Shown: piece by piece, positions 24,504-33,368 of the stretch
Layout of the letters: each line of letters opens with the position of its first letter
Numbering within the stretch: the first letter of the stretch is position 1
Origin: Gemmatimonadota bacterium
GTDB taxonomy: Bacteria > Gemmatimonadota > Gemmatimonadetes > Longimicrobiales > Gaopeijiaceae
Assembly (NCBI GenBank): GCA_013002885.1
Contig: JABDLS010000105.1
Coordinates: 1-57,700, forward strand
Direction of reading: 5' to 3'
DNA length: 57,700 nucleotides
The notes under the pieces: generated by a model
Told to the model about the DNA's origin: nothing
The model's input: only the letters and a program-made list of their open reading frames with translations
The model's database searches: none
Translations under genes and position numbers: made by a program

Positions 24504-25841
24504 CTACTCCTCGAAGTCGAGGTCGCCCTCACCTTCATCGAAGGTATCCTCGAGCAGGCGGAAGCTCTCGTTGAGCTCCTGGTCGGTTTCGGTGCCGAAG
24601 ATCCTGCCGGCAATGTACTCACCGAGGACCGGGCCCTGCTTGAAGGACTCGGCCTGCCCTCCCCCCGCCAGCCAGACGTTGTCCAGGTCGGGGTGGGTAT
24701 CGATGAGGAAGTTTCGGCTTACGGTAGAGCAATAGTGACAGGCACGCGTCTCGTTGATGATCCCCTGGGCCAGCGCCGGGAAGAAATCGGCCAGGATCTC
24801 CCGCGGCCGCGCGTGACGATCTTCGGGAACCCACCTCTGACTGGTGTCGGGATCGTTGCCTCGGTCCCCACCCGTACGGATGCGGAAGCCACGGTTGTCA
24901 CCGGGTAGGGCGGGCCAGCCCGTGCAACCCGGAACACCATAGCTCGGGCAGTTGGGCCACTCGTAGGCGTGGTCGCCAGGCGGGGTCGCGAAGTAGTAGA
25001 CGTGTCCGATCGCGTTGGCCGAGTAGCGATTGCCCAGGAGCTCCGGGAGGAAGTGGTGGAACCACGCCCCCGTCGCGTACAGGAAGAGACCAGCCTCGAG
25101 ACGGTCGCCGTTGTCGAGGTGGACATTCCGGAGGGTCCGACCCTCGGTGTCACCGTGGGCCGCCTTCGCGATGCGGATCTCACCGCCCTCCTGCTGGAAG
25201 ACCCGAGCCACCGACTCGATGGCCCGGCGGGCACGGACAACCCCCGCCGACGGCTCATACATGGCGTACTCCATGCCCGGCGTGTGGATCTGTGGCCACC
25301 GGTAACGCACTTCGTCCGGAGTCAGGAGCTCGTACTCGTGTCCGAGCGTGTCCCAGTTTTCCATGGAGTTCTCCATGGAAAAGTCCAGCTCGTCACGCAT
25401 GATGAGGTCACCGGTCTCGTAGAAGAGGCGCGGCAGAAGTGAATCGGTGTGCTGTTGGTCCCACTCCTTCCACTTCTGCATCGAGCGGATGGCCCACTCG
25501 GCCCATTGCAGGCCCGTCTCCCTTCCCCCGTAGCTGCTACGGACACCCCGCGTTTCTCCCCCCGAAGCCGACTTGGAGTTGCCGGGACCGTACTGGTCGA
25601 GGAGGACGACGTTCATGCCTCCGCGCTGGAGGTTCAGGGCGGTCCATGCCCCGAAGTTCCCGGCCCCCACCACCACCACGTCGGGCACCTGTCCGCTCCG
25701 CACGAACGGCGCTCCGATTCCCTCCTTCGTGTCCGGCTCCTTCGCGTCCGGCACCTCGGAGGCGCCCACCCCCCGTCCGGTGACGGCGAGGCCAGCTCCT
25801 GCCGCAGCCGTCCTGAGGAAATCGCGTCGATCCAGGGCCAC
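24504..25841 (-). CDS. Tat-exported FAD-dependent oxidoreductase, monomeric sarcosine oxidase-like
   Basis: 445 residues. The N-terminus MALDRRDFLRTAAAGAGLAV has a twin-arginine signal. The FAD-binding Rossmann motif is VVVVGAGNFGAWTALNLQRGG (about 55-75). GGETRGVRSSYGGRE corresponds to the flavin-contact loop of the MSOX/DAO family. ETRACHYCSTVSRNFLIDTHP places Cys368 where MSOX has its covalent FAD-binding cysteine. AGGGQAESFKQGPVLGEYIA is the C-terminal FAD segment. It starts 2 bases after the cytochrome c gene's stop. Export plus cytochrome partnership suggests a periplasmic amine or N-methyl amino-acid dehydrogenase rather than an oxygen-using oxidase; the substrate is unknown. Confidence 0.86.
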   Translation of the reverse strand: MALDRRDFLRTAAAGAGLAVTGRGVGASEVPDAKEPDTKEGIGAPFVRSGQVPDVVVVGAGNFGAWTALNLQRGGMNVVLLDQYGPGNSKSASGGETRGVRSSYGGRETGLQWAEWAIRSMQKWKEWDQQHTDSLLPRLFYETGDLIMRDELDFSMENSMENWDTLGHEYELLTPDEVRYRWPQIHTPGMEYAMYEPSAGVVRARRAIESVARVFQQEGGEIRIAKAAHGDTEGRTLRNVHLDNGDRLEAGLFLYATGAWFHHFLPELLGNRYSANAIGHVYYFATPPGDHAYEWPNCPSYGVPGCTGWPALPGDNRGFRIRTGGDRGNDPDTSQRWVPEDRHARPREILADFFPALAQGIINETRACHYCSTVSRNFLIDTHPDLDNVWLAGGGQAESFKQGPVLGEYIAGRIFGTETDQELNESFRLLEDTFDEGEGDLDFEE

Positions 25842-25843
25842 GC

Positions 25844-26320
25844 CTACTCGCCCCGGATGGAGGCCAGGCTTATACCGTCGAGAACCGCGCGGTCCGCGGG
25901 GAGCTCAGATGCCCCCGGCTCGAATCCGTTCATCCTCATGATGTACGTCACCACGGCGACGGCTTCATCGGGCGTGAGGCTACCCGGCGCCGTCTCGGGC
26001 ATCGAGCTCTGGATGAGATTGTACAGATTGCCCGCCGATCGGCGACTCCACTTGAATTTGAACTGGGAGTCGGAGAACTCGCTCGAGTAGTGGCACTCGG
26101 TGCACTGGGCCCGGAACAGGTCCCGACCGAGATCCGCCTGATCATCGGTGAACGTCGCCGAAGCCATCACAGCCGGCACGGGATCGGCGGCAGGGGCCGG
26201 CGGCGCCTCGGCGGTGGCCTCAGCGGCGGGTGCCGGCATGGAATCGGGTCCTCCCGACGACGCGCAGGCCGCCAGGAACGTGCCGAGAAGGGCGAAGATG
26301 GGCTTGCTCTTGGGAGTCAT
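25844..26320 (-). CDS. Lipoprotein cytochrome c (single haem)
   Basis: 158 residues from MTPKSKPIFALLGTFLAAC. The lipobox LAAC at residue 19 marks a lipoprotein anchored to a membrane. A Pro/Ala-rich linker (about 25-50) precedes a small class I cytochrome domain: QCTECHYSSEF (CxxCH haem site), the loop SMPETAPGSLTPDEAVAVVTYIMRMNGF with the likely axial Met, and a C-terminal helix. It lies immediately upstream of the flavoprotein and is likely its electron acceptor. The frame can be extended upstream but without a better start. Confidence 0.9.
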   Translation of the reverse strand: MTPKSKPIFALLGTFLAACASSGGPDSMPAPAAEATAEAPPAPAADPVPAVMASATFTDDQADLGRDLFRAQCTECHYSSEFSDSQFKFKWSRRSAGNLYNLIQSSMPETAPGSLTPDEAVAVVTYIMRMNGFEPGASELPADRAVLDGISLASIRGE

Positions 26321-26429
26321 GGGCTCTTCAAGGGGGGTTCGGGTCGCAAGGAAGAAAGCCGGTGGTGACGGGTCCGGCAAGCGGTCTACGCTACAGCGAG
26401 AGGGCACGGCCTCACGCTAGGTAACGCAC

Positions 26430-27560
26430 TCAAATCTTGAGATAGATGCGTCGTCGATGAAGGACCCACATGATCCCGAGCCAGAAGAGAACGTATGTGA
26501 GTGCGAACGCCAGGGAGCCGGGGTAGTCGCCCGCCCAGCTCCGGAAGCCCCTCTCATAGATCCAGCCGTACAGCGAGGTTCCCTCGTCCATCCGGATCCT
26601 GGCCATGGTCTTCGTCACCATCCCCGAAGCCACGAAGACCAGGATGGCATTGCGGCCGTACACGACCATCCACTCCTGCCATGCTCCACGAAGCCGCCGC
26701 ACGTCGATGAACCAGTAGAGGAAGCCGAGTGAGATGAGGGCGGTGCCAGCGGTGAACACCACGTAGGAGCTGGTCCAGAGATTCTTGTTGATGGGAAAGA
26801 CAAGACCCCACGCCAGGCCGACAACCGTCCCGGTCAGACCCGCCGTCACGAGAGCGCGAGTCTTCTCCGGCGGACCGGCTTCGCCCCGCAGCCACTCACC
26901 GGTGAAGATGCCAAGGAGAGCCGTCGCGATGGCGGGGAGTGTCGACAGAAGCCCCTCGGGGTCCCATGTACCTTGCCAGAGGTGGCCGTCGAGGAGGGCA
27001 CGATCCAGCCACGAGGCCAGGTTACCGTCGGGACTCAGATCCCCTGCGCCGAAGCCCGGCACGGGCACCAGCATCATCATGGCCCAGTAGCCGAGGAGGA
27101 GGACGATCGACAGAGCTACCCGGGCACGGAGACCCAGGTATACGTACGCCGTCGCGGCGAAGAAGTACACGAGGCCGATGCGCTGGAGCACACCGTAATA
27201 GCGCATCGTGGTCACGTCGAAGTCGGGAACGGCCCGCATGGCCAGCCCGAGGAGGACGAGGACGGCCGACCTGCGAGCGATATGGCGGACCAGGTCACCG
27301 CGGTGCGCGCCCTCGGCCAGACGGCGGGCGAAGGAGTACGGGACCGCGACGCCGAGGATGAAAAGGAAGTAGGGGAAGATGAGATCAGTGGGCGTCCACC
27401 CGTGCCAAGCGGCATGCCCCAACGGCGGATAGACGTAACTCCAACTCCCCGGATTGTTGACGAGGATCATGCCGGCGATGGTGACCCCCCGGAAGGCATC
27501 CAGGGAGTGGACGCGACCGGCTCCCACAGCCGCGTCGTCGGCAGTTCCAGCGCCCTTCAT
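26430..27560 (-). CDS. NagX/HGSNAT-like membrane acyltransferase (DUF5009 type)
   Basis: 376 residues with about ten transmembrane helices. The N-terminal motif RVHSLDAFRGVTIAGMILVNNPG, then HAAWHGWTPTDLIFPYFLFILGVAVPYSF, matches the bacterial relatives of heparan-alpha-glucosaminide N-acetyltransferase, where the histidine in the first periplasmic loop accepts the acetyl group. Further family blocks are RIGLVYFFAA, WDPEGLLSTLPAIATALLGIFTGEWL, FPINKNLWTSSYVVFTAGTAL and YGRNAILVFVASG. It probably transfers acetyl groups across the inner membrane to a sugar or cell-wall component; substrate is unknown. It overlaps mobA by 4 bases, which is surprising for an unrelated function and may only reflect gene packing. 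Confidence 0.87.
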   Translation of the reverse strand: MKGAGTADDAAVGAGRVHSLDAFRGVTIAGMILVNNPGSWSYVYPPLGHAAWHGWTPTDLIFPYFLFILGVAVPYSFARRLAEGAHRGDLVRHIARRSAVLVLLGLAMRAVPDFDVTTMRYYGVLQRIGLVYFFAATAYVYLGLRARVALSIVLLLGYWAMMMLVPVPGFGAGDLSPDGNLASWLDRALLDGHLWQGTWDPEGLLSTLPAIATALLGIFTGEWLRGEAGPPEKTRALVTAGLTGTVVGLAWGLVFPINKNLWTSSYVVFTAGTALISLGFLYWFIDVRRLRGAWQEWMVVYGRNAILVFVASGMVTKTMARIRMDEGTSLYGWIYERGFRSWAGDYPGSLAFALTYVLFWLGIMWVLHRRRIYLKI

Positions 27561-28297
27561 TCGGCTCCCTTCGATGAAGGGCCGGCTCGAACCGAGCGGC
27601 TACTGGCCGCCGCCGGGCGGGTGCCTTCCCTCAAGCGAGCGTCCGCGGCCTCCCGATCGGCGGGCGTGTTCACGTTCACCGACGCGGCGTCCCCGCCGAT
27701 CTCCACGGTAACGCCGGCCACCTCGGAGAACAGATCCCTCGCTGCCGACCGACCCTGGTCCAGGAGGCGCCCGGCGATGGGAAGGCACGGAAGCGAATAC
27801 ACGGCGCACAGCGGTTCGTACGGTGGATCCCCCTTTCGAGCTGCGGCTACCGCCAGCGTTCCGGCGTCTGCGCCGTCATAGGCGCTCACGAGTTGCGCCA
27901 CTGCGAGCGGCCCGACGAAAGGCATGTCGGCGGCGAGGACGACGACCGCGTCAGGCCGACGGCCCGCTCCCGCTGCCCCGGTGGCTCGACCGTCGGACGC
28001 CTGCTTCGCCAGTGCCGACAGCGCCGCTTCGATGCCCGCGAGTGGGCCTCGTCCAGGCCGAAGGTCGGGGATCACCCGCCAGGGACCCCCGGGCGTACCC
28101 GCTCGGGACGATACGACCACGACCTCATCGCAGGGGCCCCCGAGTGCCTCCACGGCTCGTTCGAGCATCGGGACACCACCGACCTCCGCAGCCGTCTTGT
28201 CTGCACCGAAGCGACGTGCCTCACCTCCGGCGAGCACAGCGCCAACCAGGCGGAAGCTCCGCGCACCGGCTGGCCGCTTGCCAGGGAGCGTCGTCAC
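27557..28297 (-). CDS. mobA: Molybdenum cofactor guanylyltransferase MobA
   Basis: 246 residues from a GTG that overlaps the fdhD stop by GTGA. The nucleotidyltransferase motif FRLVGAVLAGGEARRFGADKTAAEVGGVPMLERAVEAL matches the LAGGxxxRxGxDK signature of MobA. VVVLAADMPFVGPLAVAQLV holds the catalytic D-x-P segment, and PPYEPLCAVYSLPCLP plus VNVNTPADREAA are C-terminal MobA blocks. It converts Mo-molybdopterin to the guanine dinucleotide form used by formate dehydrogenase-type enzymes, which fits the molybdoenzyme two genes upstream. Confidence 0.93.
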   Translation of the reverse strand: MTTLPGKRPAGARSFRLVGAVLAGGEARRFGADKTAAEVGGVPMLERAVEALGGPCDEVVVVSSRAGTPGGPWRVIPDLRPGRGPLAGIEAALSALAKQASDGRATGAAGAGRRPDAVVVLAADMPFVGPLAVAQLVSAYDGADAGTLAVAAARKGDPPYEPLCAVYSLPCLPIAGRLLDQGRSAARDLFSEVAGVTVEIGGDAASVNVNTPADREAADARLREGTRPAAASSRSVRAGPSSKGAE

Positions 28298-29157
28298 CCG
28301 ATGCGCTCCTCGCCGGTATAGACGTTGAAGCCTCCGTCCCGGGCGAATCCCACCAGAGTCTGGCCGAAGGTCCGCGCCAGATCCACGGCCAGGCTCGAGG
28401 GCGCCCCGACCGCCACAAGGACGGGAATCCCGGCGGCAACGGCCTTCTGGACGAGCTCGAACGACGCGCGCCCACTCACCACCAGGACGCTGTCGACAGC
28501 CGGGAGAGCCCTCTGAAGGAAGAGGCGACCGACGGCCTTGTCCACGGCATTGTGCCGACCCACGTCCTCCATCACGACGGCGGGCGTCCCGACCTGGTCG
28601 AAGACACCCGCCGCGTGGAGCCCCCCGGTCCGCGCGAATACAGACTGCCTCTCGCGTAGCCGGGCCGGAAGCTCGGCAATGGTATGGGCTTCGATGGTGG
28701 GCCCGGCCCCTAGTGGAGCACAGCCGATGGCGCCGACGGCCTCCAGGGAAGCCTTGCCGCAGACGCCACAACTCGACGTGGTGTAGAAGTTCCGTCGGAG
28801 AGCTTCCACGTCGACACCGATGCCCGGGGCCAGCCGCACCTCGACGACGTTGTACTCCTGCTCCTCGGGACCGCTGCAGTACGTGAGATCCACGACGTCT
28901 TGGGCGAAGCGGACGATCCCTTCGCCGTGAAGGAAACCGGCAGCGAGCTCGAAGTCGGCACCGGGCGTCCGCATGGTGACGGCGAGAGACTCTACACGAC
29001 GGGCGTCCTCCTCGACCCACGACACCCGGATCTCGAAGGGCTCTTCGACGGCGAGGGTGTCCTTCTCCGTGCTTTGGGAGGTCGAAGCGTCGTCACCTTC
29101 CCCTGCCCGCACGCGGGTCACGCGAGCGCCGCGAGTGGCGCCGCGCTGGCCGATCAT
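28294..29157 (-). CDS. fdhD: Sulfur carrier protein FdhD
   Basis: 287 residues, started at the ATG giving [16 protein letters not shown] because it forms an ATGA overlap with the molybdoenzyme stop. Conserved features: [51 protein letters not shown] (the CxxC pair that carries sulfur from the desulfurase), [26 protein letters not shown] and [20 protein letters not shown]. FdhD sulfurates the molybdenum centre of formate dehydrogenase-type enzymes, so its presence directly after the molybdoenzyme supports that the latter needs the Mo=S ligand. Confidence 0.95.
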   Translation of the reverse strand: MIGQRGATRGARVTRVRAGEGDDASTSQSTEKDTLAVEEPFEIRVSWVEEDARRVESLAVTMRTPGADFELAAGFLHGEGIVRFAQDVVDLTYCSGPEEQEYNVVEVRLAPGIGVDVEALRRNFYTTSSCGVCGKASLEAVGAIGCAPLGAGPTIEAHTIAELPARLRERQSVFARTGGLHAAGVFDQVGTPAVVMEDVGRHNAVDKAVGRLFLQRALPAVDSVLVVSGRASFELVQKAVAAGIPVLVAVGAPSSLAVDLARTFGQTLVGFARDGGFNVYTGEERIG

Positions 29158-31382
29158 GGCGTAGCGTGGCCGCGTTCCACCCGGACGACGGCGGTGAAGT
29201 CGGGAATACCGCACTGGGGCTCCACCACGTCGCGGCGGATGAGCGGATTCGCCTCGGGCCAGAACACCTGGAGGTTGCGCTCCTTCATGTCCGACGGCCG
29301 GCAGGTTCCACGGTATGTTCCCACGTCCGAGACGAGGGTCACCGGGTCGCCCTCAGACAGGCCGAGGCGCTCGGCGTCGGCCGGGGCCATGAAGACGTGG
29401 TCCCGCACGCCACCGGTGAGCGGGTCGCGCTCCGCCTGGATCATGGAGTTGAACTGCTTGCCCCGGCGTGTGCTCAGGTGGAAGTGCCCCTCGGGGATAT
29501 CGAGCTCCGGCGGGGCCACCGGATGGAAGTGGGCCCTGCCGTCGGGGAGAGCCGTGCGCCCATCGGCACACAGGCGGGGACCACCCCACTGTACGGCGTC
29601 GCCGGCGGCCTGGAGGTCCTGGATACCGTCGTAGAAGGGAACGGCACGAGCGATGTCTTCACGTATGGCTCGGGCGCTCTCCATTCCGATTCCCCCACGC
29701 GCCCCCGCGGGATCGACGCGGTGGGCCAGGTCAACGAAGACCTCCCACTCGGACCGGGCCTCGGCGATGCGCGGCCCCGGGATCTCAGGCGAGAAATAGA
29801 TCCTGCGCTCCGTGGCGGTCTCGGTTCCGCCTCCGGGCTGCTCGTACCGGGTTGTGGCCGGAAGGAGCAGGACGGTGTCGTGCGGCTCGACGAACATCTG
29901 GTGCGCCAGGACGATGTCCTGATGGACCCGGAAGGGTACCCGCTCGAGGGCCTCCCGGCAGTAGGCGGGGTCGGGAAGCGTACCGAGGTAGTCGCCACCG
30001 ATGGCCCACAGCAGGTCCATCTCACCACGGTGGGCGGCGTGTACGACTTCGACGGCAGAAAGACCACGCCACGAGGGGACGTCAAAGCCCCACAGTTCGG
30101 CCATCTCCTCGGCACCGTCCCCTCCCACCGCCCGACCTCCCGGAAACGACCAAGGCACGGCACCGACCTCCGCTCCACCCTGGACGCCGCTGTGACCGCG
30201 AATGGGCATGAGCCCGCATTTCTCGCGACCGAGATAGCCTCGGGCCAGCCCCAGATTCACGATGGCCTGGACGTTGTCCACACCGAATCGGTGCTGGGTA
30301 ATGCCCATGCTCCAGACGAAGACGGCGTTCCTGGCGGCCGCGACCAGATCTGCGAAGCGTCCCATCTCGTCTCTGGACACGCCACTGAAGCGCTCCAGAT
30401 CTTCCCACGACTGAGCCGTCAGGTCAGAGGCCAGCGCATCGAAGCCCGCGGTTCGCTCGCGGATGAAGTCGTGGTCCAGGGCGTCCCTTTCGACGAGGTG
30501 CTTCAAGACGCCGTTGAAGAACGCGACGTCCCCACCCTGGTGCACCTGGAAGAAGTCGTCGGTGAGCTTCGAGCCGAAAAGGGCCGAGTCCACGATGGAG
30601 GGAATCCAGTACTTCTCCATCGCTGGCTCCCGGAAGGAGTTCACCATCGCGATACGGGTCCCCTCCTCCTTGGCCCGGTACATGTATTTCGTCGCCACCG
30701 GCTGGTTGTTGGCGACGTGGGACCCGATGAAGACCAGGAGATCCGTCCCGATCCAGTCGGAGTAGGAACACGTGGATGCGGCGTAGCCGATGGAACGCTT
30801 CAACGCGGTGGTGCTGGGTGCGTGACAGATCCGGGCCGAGTTGTCGACGTTGTTGGTGCCCAGGAAGCGGGCGACCTTCTGCGTCGCGTAGTAGACCTCG
30901 TTGGTGATGCCTCTCGACGTCAGATAGATGGCCCACCGCTGGGGATCGATGGTCCGCAGTCTCTCAGCCAGCAGATCCAGGGCCCCGTCCCACGAGATCC
31001 GGGAGAACCTCTTGTCTCCCCGCCTGCGGACCATGGGATGGGGGATCCGCCCCAGCTCCCTCAGCTCCTGTCCCGAAAGGCGCTCCAGGTCGGAGACGTG
31101 GTCGAGTACCGCCGGGTCGAGGGCGCCCATCGTGTTCAGCCGGAGTAGTTCCAGCCGGATGGTGCACAGGTGTACCCCATCGAGTGTGAAGTCCCGGATG
31201 CCCGTGGTTCCCAGGGCACATCCGTCGCAGACACCCTCCTTGAGAATCCGCGTAGCGTACTCGACCTGGTCACGGTTCTCCCACCAGATCCTCGCCATGT
31301 CGCGGAAGTGCTTCGGCTTCTCGTGGCCGAGTCCGAACGGAACGGGGGAAACCCACATCCCCGGGTTGAAGCCGAATTCCAT
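29154..31382 (-). CDS. Molybdopterin oxidoreductase, FdhF/YdeP family
   Basis: 742 residues, no signal peptide. An N-terminal iron-sulfur-type motif GVCDGCALG (C52, C55) and VHLCTIRL (C73) opens the protein. IWDG-like [36 protein letters not shown] and [11 protein letters not shown] follow; Cys186 aligns with the Sec/Cys molybdenum ligand of formate dehydrogenase H, so no selenocysteine is used. [49 protein letters not shown] and the C-terminal [14 protein letters not shown] and [13 protein letters not shown] complete the family pattern. Members are annotated as formate dehydrogenase-like or acid-resistance-linked YdeP with unproven substrate. Co-transcribed fdhD and mobA support a bis-MGD enzyme. 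No electron-transfer subunit is adjacent. Confidence 0.9.
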   Translation of the reverse strand: MEFGFNPGMWVSPVPFGLGHEKPKHFRDMARIWWENRDQVEYATRILKEGVCDGCALGTTGIRDFTLDGVHLCTIRLELLRLNTMGALDPAVLDHVSDLERLSGQELRELGRIPHPMVRRRGDKRFSRISWDGALDLLAERLRTIDPQRWAIYLTSRGITNEVYYATQKVARFLGTNNVDNSARICHAPSTTALKRSIGYAASTCSYSDWIGTDLLVFIGSHVANNQPVATKYMYRAKEEGTRIAMVNSFREPAMEKYWIPSIVDSALFGSKLTDDFFQVHQGGDVAFFNGVLKHLVERDALDHDFIRERTAGFDALASDLTAQSWEDLERFSGVSRDEMGRFADLVAAARNAVFVWSMGITQHRFGVDNVQAIVNLGLARGYLGREKCGLMPIRGHSGVQGGAEVGAVPWSFPGGRAVGGDGAEEMAELWGFDVPSWRGLSAVEVVHAAHRGEMDLLWAIGGDYLGTLPDPAYCREALERVPFRVHQDIVLAHQMFVEPHDTVLLLPATTRYEQPGGGTETATERRIYFSPEIPGPRIAEARSEWEVFVDLAHRVDPAGARGGIGMESARAIREDIARAVPFYDGIQDLQAAGDAVQWGGPRLCADGRTALPDGRAHFHPVAPPELDIPEGHFHLSTRRGKQFNSMIQAERDPLTGGVRDHVFMAPADAERLGLSEGDPVTLVSDVGTYRGTCRPSDMKERNLQVFWPEANPLIRRDVVEPQCGIPDFTAVVRVERGHATP

Positions 31383-31385
31383 GGA

Positions 31386-31892
31386 TCAGAAGAGGAGCAG
31401 GAGGAAGGTCTGGAGGAAGACGTAGGTCCCGCCGGCGACGAGAACGGTGAGGAAGGTCTTGAAGTTGCCTATGTCCAGGGCCTGCCGGATGCCGACGAAA
31501 GCAGCCACGAGGACCCAGAGAGAGACGACCAGAGAGGCGATCCACCCGAAGAAGGGTACGATGACGAGGAGGTATAGAACGCCCGGAGCCTGCGCGAAGC
31601 CGAGCGTCCGGAGCACCTCGCCCCATGTCGCCTCACCCTGGAAGACCTTCTCACCCACCAGATAGGTGATGCCGGCGAAGATCGCCCACGAGGCCAACGC
31701 CGCCAGCCCTGCAGACGCTGCGGCGACGATGCCTCCGCCAGACCCGCCAATGGCCTGGCAGGCAGCCATCAGGATGACCACGGTCGCCGCCTGTCCGGTA
31801 GCGGTCTCGTCGTGCTCCACCTCCTCGAAGGTCTCGATGTCGAGAAAGGCCGCACCGGTCATTCGTTGCACCAATCCGCGGGACTGGGTCAT
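31386..31892 (-). CDS. Yip1-domain membrane protein
   Basis: 168 residues. A short cytoplasmic N-terminus (MTQSRGLVQRMTGAAFLDIETFEEVEHD) is followed by about five hydrophobic helices: AATVVILMAACQAIGG, AAASAGLAALASWAIFAGITYLVG, VLRTLGFAQAPGVLYLLVIVPFFGWIASLVVSLWVLVAAFVGIRQAL and FLTVLVAGGTYVFLQTFLLLLF. The EVLRTLGFAQAPGVL and VGIRQAL pattern is typical of bacterial Yip1-family proteins, whose function is unknown. It ends 3 bases before the molybdoenzyme start. Confidence 0.8.
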   Translation of the reverse strand: MTQSRGLVQRMTGAAFLDIETFEEVEHDETATGQAATVVILMAACQAIGGSGGGIVAAASAGLAALASWAIFAGITYLVGEKVFQGEATWGEVLRTLGFAQAPGVLYLLVIVPFFGWIASLVVSLWVLVAAFVGIRQALDIGNFKTFLTVLVAGGTYVFLQTFLLLLF

Positions 31893-31932
31893 CGCTCCTC
31901 CTCGGTAGGCATGTCGCCCATGGGTCCAACGG

Positions 31933-33345
31933 TCATCGTGGTAGCGTCTCCGGCAGGTCGGCGACGATGTAGGCCATCACGGCCATGGTCGCGACGCAGA
32001 GCGCAACTTCGTCGGGATCGAGCTTGTCGATGGTGTCGGCGTCGGTGTGGTGGTACCAGAAATAGCGGGTCCCGTCGACGCTCAGCCCCATCCCGGGCAC
32101 ACCCGTCGCCATGAGTGGGGCGATATCCGCGCCTCCCCCACCGCGGGTGACCGTTCCAGCCTCGATACCCTCCAGGAGCGTCCCGATCTCGCGGACGATC
32201 TCGAACGCGGCATCGGAGCCAGTGAAGCCGAAGCCGCTTGGCTTGAAGACGCCGCCGTCGGACTCCATGGCCAGAACGTGGTATTCGTCGGCGTGGGTCT
32301 CGGCGTAGTCAGGTCCGCCCGGGCCGCCGTTCTCCTCACTGGTCCACCCGACGACGCGGACCGTGCGACGCGGCTGGAGACCCAACTCCTTCATGAGGCG
32401 CACCGCCTCCCAGGCGGCGACGACGCCTCCGGCATCGTCCATGGCCCCCTGCCCCACGTCCCAGGAATCGATGTGCCCACCCAGTACGACGACTTCGTCG
32501 GGGAACTCGGTGCCGACAATCTCCGCCATTACGTTACGTGATAGGGCGTCGGGCTGTGTCTTGGCTTCCATCTTCAGCAGGAGTTCCGGCCGCTGCCCCC
32601 GATCCTGCATCCGGTGCAGCATCATCGCGTCCTCCACGGTGATGGCCGCGTGGGGAATCCGGGGCACGCCCTCCTCATACGAACTATTGCCCGTGTGGGG
32701 CGTTTGCTGGGAGTAAGGCGTCACCGACCGAATGATGCTCGCAGCGGCTCCGACCTTCGCGGCTTCTATGGCGCCTCGGCTACGGTACTGGACGGTCTGG
32801 CCGTACGTTGTGAAAGGAACGTCGAAGAGGACGATCCGCCCGTGGGCCTCGTCAGCCCGCTCCGCGAGTTCTGCAAAGGACTCCACCACCAGCACCTCCG
32901 CCCGAATTCCTCCGTCCGGGGTGGCGACGCTGCCTCCGAGGCCCAGCATGGGCATCTCCCGCGGCCAGGGCAGGATCATCTCCAGGCTTTCCTGGCCTCG
33001 GACCCAATGGGGCACCAGGACCGGATCGCCACGGGGGTTGTCGAGGCCGTCAGCCTCCATCTCCACCAGCATCCAGTCGATGGCCCGCTCCAGAGCCGCC
33101 GATCCCGAAACGCGAGGACCGAACCGGTCCACCAGCTCGGTGAGACGTTCATAGGCAAAGTGGTTGTCCGTCGCCGCCTGGATGAGGCGCTCGGCCACGT
33201 CGCGGTATTCGTCGGCGACGGACTGGGCCTGGACGGATGTGGCCGCAACGCCGAGGGCCAGGGCCAGGATCGCTGGGAGCGCCGCCAAGGTGAGCGGCCC
33301 GCGTGCGGCGCGGCCGTCGAGGAAGGGGTAACGGGGTGCAGGCAT
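31933..33345 (-). CDS. Exported M28-family zinc aminopeptidase/carboxypeptidase (PGCP-like)
   Basis: 470 residues from MPAPRYPFLDGRAARGPL, with a signal peptide ending VQAQSVADEY at about 40. A PA-type inserted domain (about 130-255: VLVVESFAELAERADEAHGRIVLFD) lies before the catalytic domain. Zinc-binding motifs: VVLGGHIDSWDVGQGAMDDAGGVVAAWEAVRLM (H and bridging D), VGWTSEENGGPGG (catalytic and metal Glu), MESDGGVFKP (Asp) and FWYHHTDADTIDKLDPDE (terminal His). The architecture is that of plasma glutamate carboxypeptidase-like M28 peptidases. It probably trims peptides in the periplasm and lies 24 bases from the symporter gene. Confidence 0.92.
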   Translation of the reverse strand: MPAPRYPFLDGRAARGPLTLAALPAILALALGVAATSVQAQSVADEYRDVAERLIQAATDNHFAYERLTELVDRFGPRVSGSAALERAIDWMLVEMEADGLDNPRGDPVLVPHWVRGQESLEMILPWPREMPMLGLGGSVATPDGGIRAEVLVVESFAELAERADEAHGRIVLFDVPFTTYGQTVQYRSRGAIEAAKVGAAASIIRSVTPYSQQTPHTGNSSYEEGVPRIPHAAITVEDAMMLHRMQDRGQRPELLLKMEAKTQPDALSRNVMAEIVGTEFPDEVVVLGGHIDSWDVGQGAMDDAGGVVAAWEAVRLMKELGLQPRRTVRVVGWTSEENGGPGGPDYAETHADEYHVLAMESDGGVFKPSGFGFTGSDAAFEIVREIGTLLEGIEAGTVTRGGGGADIAPLMATGVPGMGLSVDGTRYFWYHHTDADTIDKLDPDEVALCVATMAVMAYIVADLPETLPR

Positions 33346-33368
33346 GAAGACGGGCTCGGAGAGGTGGA

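Noticed and set aside
27557..29020. Extension of mobA upstream into fdhD
   Set aside because: The N-terminal half of the long frame is Arg-rich shadow of fdhD. MobA motifs begin only after the GTG at 28297.
29166..31148. Long plus-strand open frame of 660 codons
   Set aside because: It is antisense to the molybdoenzyme; its sequence is low in hydrophobic core patterns and rich in Arg/Gly/Pro, as expected from a shadow frame in GC-rich DNA.
29154..31382. Selenocysteine in the molybdoenzyme
   Set aside because: The metal-ligand position is a Cys codon and there is no in-frame TGA.
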